Origin: Rhizoclosmatium globosum
Taxonomy: Eukaryota > Chytridiomycota > Chytridiomycetes > Chytridiales > Chytriomycetaceae
Length of the DNA stretch: 64,000 nt
Assembly (NCBI GenBank): GCA_002104985.1
Contig: MCGO01000136.1
Coordinates: 39,854-103,853 of the forward strand
Direction of reading: 5' to 3'
In this document: one piece after another, positions 41,122-51,621 of the stretch
Layout: every line of letters begins with the position of its first letter
Position numbering within the stretch: the stretch's first letter is position 1
Translations under genes and position numbers: made by a program
Notes under the pieces: model-generated
What the model was told of the DNA's origin: nothing
Databases searched by the model: none
The model's input: only the letters and a program-made list of their open reading frames with translations

Positions 41122-44027
41122 ATGGCAATGAGGCAGCGGCGGAAGACGGACAGTCTCCACCTTCCTTCAATGCGAAGCTCAGACTATCGATACAACAAGG
41201 TAACTGCATCCACCGAATATCCCAAAACTGAATTGGTTCCAGGTCCCGCAACACAAAACCTTTGGCGATGTGGGCGAACTGCCAAACCTCCAAGTCCTCA
41301 TGGCCCTGACCCTCTTTGCCTTGGTTATCAGACTGTTTCGCATTTCTAATCCTCATGAGGTTGTCTTTGATGGTGTGTTTGGGGTTACTCCTTGTTTGAT
41401 TGGATTATTGACCTTTTTATTCAAACAGAGGTCCATTTTGGTGGTTTCGCAACAAAATACATCAATGGACAGTTCTTTATGGATGTGCATCCGCCACTGG
41501 GGAAGCTCCTGTTTGCGGCGGTTGGATTATTGGGCGGGTACAACTCAACTTTCACATTCAAGGACATTGGTGACGATTACTTGGCGTCCCATGTGCCTTA
41601 CGTGACAATGAGATTGTTGCCTGGTTTCTTGGGTGTCTTGCTTGTGCCTGTCTCGTACATTACGTTGAGGAACCTGGGGGTGTCGAACATTTCCGCCATT
41701 CTCTCTGCTCTCATGCTCACATTGGGTACGTTTGTTTGTCTCAAAGATATTTTATATTGATTCAAAGACTTATTATACATTGAATAGATAACGGCTTCGT
41801 TACGTGAGTTTCAGTTCACTTCTTAATCATTTCAATGCCACATTCTCATTCCATCGACAGCCAATCTCGTCTTATTCTATTGGATTCTGGATTAATTTTC
41901 TTTACTGGGCTTACCGTTATGATGTGGACGGATTTCTTGTCGAATCAGGAACAACCATTCACTTTCACTTGGTGGTATCCTCTGGTGATGACAGGTAAAT
42001 AGCCCACGAATTCATACCTTCTCAATAATCAATTCAATCAGGCGTCAGTTTGGGTCTCGCGGGAAGTGTGAAATGGGTCGGTCTCTTTTTGGTTGCAACA
42101 ATTGGCCTCTCGACCCTCCAAAACCTATGGACAGTCCTCGGAGACCTCCGTGTAACTCCGCGCCAATATGTTCATCATTTCGCCGCTAGAGCCCTCTGTC
42201 TCATCATCATCCCTGGATTCATTTACTGCTTCCTGTTTCAAATTCACTTCTGGGCACTTCCCAACAAGGGCGGTGGTTCTGGATTTATGCGTCCCGAGTT
42301 TCAATCTACTTTGAGGGGTCATGAAATCGAAGATACTTTTGAAGATGTGGCGTACATGTCAAAGATTCATTTAAGACATCATGCAACGAATGGTGGATAT
42401 TTACATTCGCATAAGCATGATTACCCGACTGGAAGTAAGCAGCAGCAGATGACTGTGTATCCATTCAAAGATGAAAATGGAGAGTTCTTGATTGCCCCGC
42501 CTTTGTTGGTCAAGAACGATACTGGATATGTTGTTCCAGTTACAAAGCTTCAGTACTTGAAGAATGGAGATATCGTTCGTTTGAGTGAGTTTCGGAAATG
42601 ATTTTGTACTTCTTACTTATTCATTTGCTCCTTCAAGTCCATGTCAAAACTGGTAGAAAGTTACACAGTCACGACGTCAAGTAAGGATGACTTAGCAGCT
42701 ATATAAGCCATATTTACTTACTTTAATAATTTAGAGCACCAGTGACTGTCAACGACCACCACTGGGAAGTATCTGGATATGGAGATGATTCATGGAACGG
42801 AGATACAAACGACAACTGGATTGTCCGTATCGCCGACAAGAGTGTCAGCCACGATGACCCCCGCCCCATCAAAGCAATCAACACGCGCGTTCGCTTCATT
42901 CACGTAAACAATCGACACTGCGGACTCTTCTCTCACGACAAAAAGTTGCCGGAATGGGGTAAGTCCCTCCTGAGAATCCATCCGCAAATGCTGACACACT
43001 CAACCAAGGTTTCGATCAACAAGAAGTCACATGCGCCGAAAACAGCGGTCGCCCAGGAGCAGTCTGGCTCATTGAAGCCAACACGAACCCATTCCTCCCT
43101 CCCAACGCCAAAAAAGTAAACTTCAAAAAGCCGGGCTTCTTTGCAAAGTTTATTGAGCTCCATGGAACAATGTGGAGCATAAACCAAGGGCTTACGGGGA
43201 AACATCCGTATGAGTCTCGACCGATTGAATGGCCGGTTTTGAACCGTGGGATTCTGTTTTGGACGGAGAAGAATAACGGGCCGAGACAGATTTATTTGAT
43301 TGGGAATCCGATTGTTTGGTGGACTTCGACGATTACTGTGCTTTCGTTGAGTGTCTTGTTGGTTGCGGGTGTATTGTTGATGAAGAGGAGTGTGCCTATT
43401 TTGAGTAACTGTGAGTTTCTGTGATTTATTGAAAAATGTCTTTGAGCTAATCATGTTGGCTGGAAATAGTGGCATTGTACAAGACGTGGAACGCTTCTTT
43501 GATTTTGTTTTCGGGATGGTTCTTGCACTACTTCCCTTTCTTCCTCATGAAACGTCAACTGTTTATCCACCACTACTTCCCTGCCTTGTACTTTGCCATT
43601 CTTTCGACGGGAGTTATCTTCGAACTGTTGACGCACAAATTGTCTCGAGCATCGCGTATGGTTCTTGCTGGTGCTTTTTTGGCGATCGTGTTTTTGGTGT
43701 ACCTAGATTTCAGTCCACTCGCGTATGGTAAGAGTCTTCATTCTCAAATAGCTTCCACTAAAACTACTTAATATATTTGCAGGCAACTTGATGCACAGGC
43801 ATCACTGTGAAAGGTTGAAATGGGGAAAACACTGGGACTGGACGTGTTTGACGTCACCTGAAGACGAACACGACATTAAGCCGCAGGTTGCTGGAAAAGT
43901 GAATCACATTGATGATCATGTAATGAAGCCAATCTGGGATAAGGCCAAGTTGCCTCGTGTGGATAATAGTTCACTTGCGGGGGCTGGATTCCAGGGGCCT
44001 CCAATTCCAACATGGACTGGCGCGTAA
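41122..44027 (+). CDS. Dolichyl-phosphate-mannose protein O-mannosyltransferase (PMT family)
   Basis: Eleven exons: 41122-41199, 41243-41372, 41429-41725, 41788-41803, 41861-41994, 42042-42584, 42638-42680, 42735-42958, 43009-43410, 43470-43727, 43783-44027; 789 aa with every phase consistent. The start of the catalytic domain reads VVFDEVHFGGFATKYINGQFF then DVHPPLGKLL (the family's DE and DVHPPL motifs). It continues TLDNGFVTQSRLILLDSG, a MIR region (LHSHDVKAPVT, DDSWNGDTNDNWIV), and C-terminal membrane segments with LHYFPFFLMKRQLF and HHYFPALYF. Transfers mannose to Ser/Thr in the ER lumen. I cannot assign it safely to the PMT1, PMT2 or PMT4 subgroup. Exon 4 is only 16 nt. Confidence 0.93.
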
Positions 44028-44423
44028 ATTACGAGTTGTTGTAATCTTTCGTTGGTCTTTTATTGTAATCACATAAAGTATGTGTTTGTACCTCAAACTT
44101 TAAATGGCTGAGTTCATTGCAAATGTTTCAATGAATACAGTTTCAGGAAGCAAGGATATCGGTACTGCAGCCGGCAACATGTTGATAGTGACGTTCTCCC
44201 CCTTGTGATACTTCGGGACTGCGCATTCCTCTAGTGGTTGACAATTAAAACTTATTTTCTGAATCTCTCTCCATTTGAGTTGGAATTACAATGCACTGTT
44301 GACTTGAAAGTGATTCATGATACTTTGGATGAGGGAGGTGGAGGAGATTGGATTTCGAAACGGATTTCGAATCGAAGAACAACTTCAAAAACTCAAAATG
44401 GAAGGCCCAATCAAAACAGCCAA
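44028..44423. other. Intergenic between PMT and the flavin oxidoreductase gene
   Basis: About 396 bases. The plus strand is open in the downstream gene's frame from 44238, so an extended N-terminus is possible, but that stretch has no family resemblance. No other structure seen. Confidence 0.35.
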
Positions 44424-46379
44424 ATGAACACACACGATCACAGACAACATGGTGTGTATACTAAACTTATGTACGCCCTGAACACCAACTAAATTACTTT
44501 GTAAATTAAAGCGGGTGAGCTGCTCGTCCAACACAAGCGCCACTCTCCCGAAAACACGTCCCTAATAGTCGAATCAATCACATCGGAATCAATGCCGTCT
44601 CAACACGCAGCCTTCTTTGCCGCGTTAAAATACTTTGCGATTTCAAGCACGGACAACCTTGGGCGGCCCTGGGCATCTCTCATTGCAACAACACCTTTTG
44701 TCATTGGCCATGACAAACTGGGCATCTCCGCAGCAAATGTCCCACGGGATGATCCAGTTGCAAAATGCTTTGCTACAGCAAAGGCTGGCTCGCCATGGGC
44801 TGGACTTGGGATCATGTTTGAAAACAGACGGAGAAATAAGGTTGCGGGACAAGTGTTGAAAAATGCATTTGATGGGAGCTGCTTGGACTTGACGTTGCAA
44901 ACAAACGAGAATATGGGGAACTGTCCAAAGGTAAATGATAAATGGGCGAACTAATGCTAATTATTTTTAAAACAGTACATTACTGTCAGGGATGTCAAAC
45001 CCTTTGAAAGAAAGGCTGAAACCTTTTTCAACGACTTTGGTACAACATCCTCTATCCAATTGACGAAAGACGAACGGGACTTGATCAACCGCTGTTCAAC
45101 AATATACCTTGCCACACGCCACTTCACATCAAACAAAGCGTCCACTGACATGGGTCTCAACCATCGCGGTGGATCACCAGGATTTGTACGCGTTCTCGAC
45201 CAAAATGGATCATCAAGTCTCATCCTTCCCGACTACTCTGGAAACCGATTCTACCAATCCCTTGGAAACGTTGAATCCGACCAACTTGCTGGTATCGTCT
45301 TTGTGTGCTTTGAAACAGGAGATACATTGCATATTACTGGTATTGCCGAGAACCTATACGACAAAGACGCCGAAACCATCATGCCCCGCCAAACCTTGAT
45401 TACTCGCATCACACCCACCGCTCGCGTCTACATCAAAAACGGACTCAACCTAAAACTCGCCAGTCCAGAACAATTCTCCCCATACAACCCTCCCCTCCGC
45501 CAGCTCCGCACCGAACTCGAATCCACTGGAAAATCAATCACAACCACAGACAGATAACACTGCTACGCTCACATCCATCAAGGACCTCACACCGTCCATC
45601 AAAACATTCACGTTCGAGTTGACAAGCCCAGTCACGTTTCTTCCTGGCGCGTTCGCGATCTTTGACTTTTCGGATGTGGTTCAAAGAGAGTATCGACACA
45701 TGAATCAAGGGGACCCGAAGCAAGTCAATGATGATTTGGTGAGGACGTGGACGATTTCGTCGACTCCGGATGTAGGTGATGGTGGTGGGTTTAAGCCGAC
45801 GAGGAGCATCAGTTGTACGATTAAACGCGTAGATGGTGGGCGGTTGAGTCCGTTCTTGCATAACCTGCGTCAAAACGCGATTGGTAATCTGAAGATCCGG
45901 CTTTCAGGGATTGGGGGTGGATTCTCGTGTTTCCATGACGCGGACGGAACTGTATCAAACAAGAAACTTTTGTTTATTGCGGGTGGAGTTGGAGTGACGC
46001 CGTTTCTGGCAATGTTGGAGGCGTTGCGGATATCCAAGGATGTTGATCTGTGGTTTTGTTCAGTGCGAGGGGAGCTGAAGCGAATGTATTGGAGCCTGTG
46101 GTGCGTGGTAATAAGACTGTGAGTCAGGCTACTGTGTTTGATTCAACAGCTTCCAAGCAGGATGGGTTTACACTCAAAAATCGGAGGATGGGGGAAGCTG
46201 ATTTCGCGAATGTGAAGGACTTTTTAGACAGGGATGTATTTTTGTGTGGACCGACGGGGTTCATGCAAGTTGTACGAGATGGATTGGCCAAAGTTGGTGT
46301 TGCTGGTCAGGCTGGTGGCTCTCCACCTTTTTTTCTGCGGAGCTGGAAACGAACCTTTTCTTTGGTGGTCTGGGCCTGA
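44424..46379 (+). pseudogene. PNPOx-like/ferredoxin-reductase fusion with two frame breaks
   Basis: Exons 44424-44451, 44512-44930, then 44976 onward. The first ~370 codons (HAGELLVQ, FFAALKYFAISSTDNLGRPW, GIMFENRRRNKVAGQV, SPYNPPLRQLRTE) match the pyridoxamine-phosphate-oxidase-like split-barrel proteins. They are fused to a ferredoxin-reductase-type FAD/NAD module (KTFTFELTSPV, VRTWTISSTP, LLFIAGGVGVTPFLAML, VFLCGPTGFMQVVRDGL). The frame is lost by one base near 45545 (a TAA follows TTTDR) and again near 46048 (SVRGEL versus the expected FSARGAE frame). The C-terminus after LAKVGV is unclear, and an iron-sulfur domain was not found. Either a decaying gene or uncorrected indels; no intron solves either break. 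Confidence 0.7.
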
Positions 46380-46450
46380 AATACATCTCCTTGCCGCTGT
46401 TAAATCTATCTCCCTCCGACGTTTCCGTTTTCCGATTGTGTGTTCCGATG

Positions 46451-46475
46451 CTTATCTCGGAAGTTCCGAGATAAG
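46451..46475. repeat. Palindrome, 12-nt arms
   Basis: CTTATCTCGGAA then one G then TTCCGAGATAAG: arms are exact reverse complements. It lies just after the flavin oxidoreductase remnant. Function unknown. Confidence 0.9.
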
Positions 46476-46750
46476 AGAAATGGTATGGATTACGTGTTTT
46501 TATGTATGACGAGTTCTTATAACAACTGAAGGCAAAAGACATTTTGAAACAACTCTTAGAACTACTTTATTTGGTTTGACGCGTGAATAGATTTGTAAAC
46601 AATTATTGTTAGTAAGGGCCGTTGGTTTGACAAAGTACGATTGACTTAATCACGCAATAACGTTACAAATGGTGCTTAGGAAAAGGTTGTAGAAAATTGG
46701 ACTTTGGTAAGCTCGAGGATTATCGGTTTAACCCTACCAAATCTCCATTG

Positions 46751-46782
46751 TCAAGTGACCTGTTTTTTCTGTGGTCACTTGA
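46751..46782. repeat. Perfect 10-bp stem-loop
   Basis: TCAAGTGACC at 46751-46760 and GGTCACTTGA at 46773-46782 flank a T-rich 12-nt loop. Could form an RNA hairpin or be a dimeric protein-binding site. Confidence 0.85.
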
Positions 46783-47291
46783 TGCTTTGCACCAGGAAAT
46801 GAGGGTTGCCCAACTTTGAGGGTTTCGAGGATGGCAAAAAGTTGGGGCAGAGCCACCAGCCTGGTTGCTGGTTCCAAGATTCATCAGGATTCTTTCAATT
46901 TCTGAATATTTACGAGCGTTTACAAAATTGAAAAATATATTTGATGATTGTAAATGGAGTGTTTATGAGGACGTTGTGCTTCTTGAATAGAATCTGTGTG
47001 TATGTCTCGTGTACCTTTAAGATATCACTTATTTAACTAACTACCAATCAACAGAGTGAGAAGGTGTGACAGGAGTCAAGCCTTTAGAATCGTTTCAACA
47101 ACATTTAACCAACGGCGTCTTTGAGCTCGACTGAAGAATATGTTTAGCATGCTGAGGAGAGAGGAGGCATAACGTGTATTTACGGAGCATGAAACAAAGT
47201 TTATTTCAGATTAAGGGAGTCGAGCAAATGATACATTGAAAAGGAATGAAGGAGTGATGGATGCAAAGGAATCAAAAACCACCCAAATAGT

Positions 47292-49174
47292 TTAGTTGCT
47301 AACATTTGGACCAGCCTGCAAGACAGCATGGTCAGCCTTGTCAGCATAAGCAGCAAAGTTCTTGACAAACAACTTGGCAAGCTTCTCAGTAGTAGCCTTG
47401 TAAGACTCAGCAGTACCAGTCCAGCTCTTTGCAGGGTTCAAAACCTCTGAAGGAACGTTGGAACAAGTCTTTGGAATAGCCAAGTTGAAGGTTGGGTAGT
47501 TTTCGTACTCCACCTTGTCGAGCTCTCCAGAGTGGATGGCATCGATAATGGCACGAGAGTACTTGAGAGAGATACGCTTTCCGGTTCCGTAGGCACCTCC
47601 GTTCCATCCAGTGTTGATCAACCAGGCGGAAGCTTGGTGCTCCTTCATCTTCTCGGCAAGCATGGAGGCGTACTTTGTTGGGTGCCAGACAAGGAAGGGG
47701 GCACCGAAACAGGTGGAGAAGGTAGCAGTTGGCTCAGTGACACCTTCCTCGGTACCGGCAACCTTGGCAGTGTATCCAGAGATGAAGTGGTATGAGACTT
47801 GGGCTGGGGTGAGCTTGGAGACTGGTGGAAGGACACCGAAAGCGTCACAGGTGAGGAGGATAATGTTCTTTGGGTGACCACCGACACATGGGAGCTTGGC
47901 GTTAGGGATGAAGTCGATTGGGTAAGCGACACGAGTGTTCTCAGTGAGGGAGATGTCGGCAAAGTCAATGACACGGGTCTCGGCGTCGTAGACAACGTTC
48001 TCGACGACGGATCCGAAGCGGATGGCGCCGAAAATCTCTGGCTCCTTCTCGGCAGAGAGGTCGACACACTTGGCGTAGCAACCACCTTCAATGTTGAAGA
48101 TACCATCGTTGGACCAACAGTGCTCGTCGTCACCAATGAGGAAACGGCGTGGGTCGGCAGAGAGGGTGGTCTTTCCGGTACCAGAGAGACCGAAGAAGAG
48201 GGAAACGTCACCGCTTGGACCCTCGTTGGCAGAGGAGTGGAGGGACAAGACACCAGCCTTTGGCATCAAGTAGTGCATGACAGTGAAGATACCCTTCTTC
48301 ATCTCACCAGCGTACTGGGTACCAAGAATAACCATCTCACGACGGGCAAAGTTGAGAGAGACAGAGGTGGTGGAAGTCATACCAGTAGTGTAACGGTTGG
48401 CAGGGAACTCTCCAGCGTTGAAGATGGTGAAGTCTGGCTCACCGAAAGTCTTGAGCTCCTCCTCAGTTGGACGGATCAACATGTTCTTCATGAAGAGAGC
48501 GTGGTAGGCACGGGCACAGACGACACGGACCTTGATACGGTACTTTGGATCCCAACCGGCGAAACCGTCAAAGACATAAAGACGGGAACGGGTGTTGAGG
48601 TAGTCAACGGCACGCTCGCGGTTGACCATGAAGGAGGTTTCGGTCATCTTGATGTTGACTGGGCCCCACTAAAAATGACATGTAATGATTAGTTTTTGAG
48701 TGTCTAATAGATGGATAGGTTGGAGAAAGGAAGGGGTTTTGTTTCCGTTTTTCGAGGCGGGTCAGATCGGGTCAGCCACAGTCAGTCACACTGAATAGTC
48801 GCGCCACCAATCGGGATTAACAAGTGTACTCACCCAGACATTGTCGGTTGAGCCTGGTTCGTCAACAACACGCTTGTCGGCTGGGGAACGACCCTTCTTC
48901 GCACCCGAGTTGAGGGCAAGGGCACCGGTCGAAGTCAAGTGGGTTCCGGCTTCGTGGGCAAGGGCCTCTTCGTAGAGCACGGCAGTTGAGGCGTTGCGGA
49001 TGATTGGCTTGGTGTCTGTTGTTTGTTTGCGGTAGCGTTAAGTTTAGTGAAGAGAGAGAGACAGAGAGAAGAAGGGCACGCACAGTCAACGTGGGCAACG
49101 CGGTGAAGTGCCTCGTGGATCTCGTCGTGGATCTCTGAGTCTGGGTTGGCTCTCTGGGGCGATGCCTTGGACAT
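47292..49174 (-). CDS. PCK1: Phosphoenolpyruvate carboxykinase (ATP)
   Basis: Three exons: 49174-49084, 49015-48834, 48668-47292; 549 aa. First step of gluconeogenesis in the cytosol: oxaloacetate + ATP to PEP + CO2 + ADP. Seen directly: RSPADKRVV near the N-terminus, [22 protein letters not shown], the kinase-1a P-loop [11 protein letters not shown], the kinase-2 metal site [10 protein letters not shown], and [17 protein letters not shown]. Splices join HVDY|TKPIIRN and STDNVW|WGPVNIK with matching phases. Strong codon bias (GTC/ACC/AAG-rich) suggests high expression, and this bias opens long antisense ORFs that were not called. Confidence 0.97.
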
Positions 49175-49386
49175 TTTGGTTTGGTTTGGTTTGGATAGAA
49201 GGAAAGGAAGGTGAAAAGGTGGTTTTTGTTTTTTGGACAGTGAGGCACTCTGCCCTTTTGAAGGAAACGGACGGGCCCGGAACATCAATCCGACCTTCCC
49301 GCGTCACGTGAACTCTGAAACCCGCTTTGTGAAAGAACTAGATATCACATGGAACCTGTTTTTATTGACTGCACTTCTGCTCCTTT

Positions 49387-51556
49387 TTACTCGTCGTCCT
49401 CATTAGACAATGAAATCAATCCTACACTCGTTGCCAAACTAATGTATTTCTCTGTGTCTTCCTTAGAGGTTGAAGACAGGAACGCGTTGATTTCGTCGAC
49501 ATCCTGACTCAAAAGTGCTCCTATATTACATCAAAATGACGTGGTTAGTATAAATGAATAAATGCACGTGATACATTCAATAGAGAATGCGTAGATAGGT
49601 TAGAAAAGGGGTGTGAAAGTGCAATGTGAAACAATATCGGGGCTCGCCACCCTTTCCTTTCCGACACTCTCCGAAAAAATCCGAAACATATTGAATCTTC
49701 CGAGCCGAACCGAACCGACCCGTCACACACAGAATGAGGCACTGGAGGGCACAAGGGATAGCTTTTGATGCAAAGACACGGATGCGTCTTTCCTCTTTCC
49801 GCCCACCCTTTCCTTCGTTCGATATGTCACCCATACCTCGCTAAATCACTACACTTCGCTCAATCTCGCTACTCAAATGAACCTCTAAACCTTCCCCAAT
49901 GGACCTCTAAACCTTCCCCACACTCTATGTCCTTCCAACAAATGACCTGTTCATCCAATAAACCCAGAAAAGAAGGAGGAGGGAAAACTCACTCTGCAAC
50001 GCAGTAGGCAACAACCCAAACACCTCAGCCCTCTTCACCTCCTCCTCCGAACTCTCCGCCGACACAGGCAACCTATACGTCCCATCTTCCTGCAACGCAG
50101 CTCTAACCCTCTCCTCCCCCTCCCTCCTCTCCCTCTCCTCCTCCGCCCTCTCCTCCTCCTTCAAAACCTTCACTCTCCCCACAATCCGTTCATAAGTCTC
50201 CCCAACATCCTTCATAAACGCCTCCTTCGCCTTCACATTACCCCCAATCAACCGCTGGAAAAACAGCATAACACCATCCTTCCCCAGCAACTTACAATAC
50301 TGCAACAGAAGGCTCTGGTGCACGCACTCGCGCGTGCGTTTGAGGTCGCCGGACATGGCGAGGTTGAAGGCTTCAGCGAGGATCTGGTCGGAATACTTTT
50401 CGGCCATGTTGGAGGTTGGGGAGAGGATCCAGGGGTTGGATTGGATGTATTTGTAGGAGGATTCGAGGGATGTTAGTTTGGAGAAGAGGTCGACGCGTGG
50501 GTCGGTTATGTAGAGGTCGGATGTGTCTTGGTCTTCTTCTTTTGGGTTGGTTGGGGTTGTGTTGGTGGGTTTTGGAGTTGGTTCGGCTGAGGTTGCGGCC
50601 TGCTACAATTGGAGTTAGTGTCTGCATAAATAAAATGAATTTTAGTAGGTGAGTTTACCTTGGTCGCATCGGCGTCTGCGGATGGGGTCGGATCATTCAA
50701 TGTGACAATTTCAGTCTCCTTGGTTTTCACAGTCTTCTTCTTTGGAGCTGGCGGAGCAGGAGCAGGAGCTTCCTTTGTAACAATCTTGTTGGTAGGAAGA
50801 AGGAAAGAGTTTTAGAAACACAGGGAACAGAATAGAAATATACTCACAGATTTGCTGAATCCCTCCTTGATAGTCTCCGACGAAATCTTTGAATCAATAG
50901 CAGCTTGTTCCACTTTAATCTCCGCGACAATAGCAGTGTTTCTGTCCGTGAAGGTCTTTGTGTACTGCTTCACCAAGACATCCAACTTTTCTTGTGCATC
51001 ATCTTCCTTTGCAGCAGCATCCTTAATCTTTTCCGCCAGTGCAGGGATATCAACACGTTTCATAAAGAACGGGTCGGCAGTAGGTGGTTGCCAGCTGTCA
51101 AACAGAGTCAGTCCCACACCCTCTACAAAGCACCAGAGACGCACCGAGGATCTCTGTCCGTATGAGCCTTCACCATAACATCGTGGGCAATAGTCTTATC
51201 CCACTGATCCAACTGAGCACAAAGCGCCAAGTGGTTTGACGCCGACAACGTGTTAAGTTGAGCGACAATTGCCTTGTTCAGGTCTGTTTCCTTTTGGAGC
51301 GCCCAGATCTTGTCCTGGCGCTCTCTGCGTTTTCTGTGGACTTCAGCCTGCTTCCAGCGGACCATTGAGGCCTTTCGAGGAGGGTTAGCATCAGGTTATG
51401 TTACCAAGAAGGAAGGGTACCTTGTCCACGTTTGGATGGCATTCAAAGTCTTCGTCGTCTGAGAGTTCGAGGTTGTCCCACTATTGAATGGAGTGGATTA
51501 GATGCCAGTGAGTGAGAAGGAGAGCAGTAACCAACCTTTGAGTAGTTGAGTGGCAT
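49387..51556 (-). CDS. CDC37: Hsp90 co-chaperone Cdc37
   Basis: Seven exons: 51556-51536, 51480-51421, 51371-51145, 51094-50848, 50784-50659, 50602-49993, 49520-49387 (474 aa). Exons 1-2 join as MPLNYSK|WDNLELSDDEDF, the diagnostic Cdc37 N-terminus (kinase-binding, with a Ser before an acidic run for CK2). This is followed by HPNVDKASMVRWKQAE and a long coiled coil. Exon 6 has the middle Hsp90-binding domain (MAEKYSDQILAEAFNLAMSG, LLLQYCKLLGKDGVMLFF) and a Glu/Arg-rich helix. The last exon supplies RALLSQDVDEINAFLSS. It recruits client kinases to Hsp90 in the cytosol. The last intron is 472 nt, far longer than its neighbours. The gene diverges from TFB1 with 65 nt between start codons. Confidence 0.93.
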
Positions 51557-51621
51557 TTTCCGTATACTTTTCTTCTACCTTCTTTTTCTCTCGTTCAAAC
51601 AAACCAAACCAAACCAAAGCA
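51557..51621. promoter_or_regulatory. Compact divergent promoter CDC37/TFB1
   Basis: Only 65 nt separate the two start codons. The stretch is pyrimidine-rich near CDC37 (ctttttctctcg) and has repeated AAACC units before TFB1. No TATA box seen. A shared bidirectional promoter is inferred from geometry alone. Confidence 0.45.

Larger units (their letters stand above)
46380..47291. other. Intergenic, contains two strong hairpins
   Basis: No gene called. It contains a 25-nt near-perfect palindrome at 46451-46475 (12-nt arms around one G) and a 10-bp stem-loop at 46751-46782 (TCAAGTGACC / GGTCACTTGA, 12-nt loop). The rest is AT-rich and probably holds the PCK1 3' end. Confidence 0.6.

Noticed and set aside
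47645..48692. Long ORFs antisense or out of frame to PCK1 (202 and 297 codons)
   Set aside because: They mirror the strong codon bias of PCK1, have low-complexity Ser/Thr or Gly/Asp/Glu composition and no family match.
49545..49834. Two ORFs inside the last CDC37 intron
   Set aside because: No start context, no resemblance and they lie wholly within a well-defined intron.
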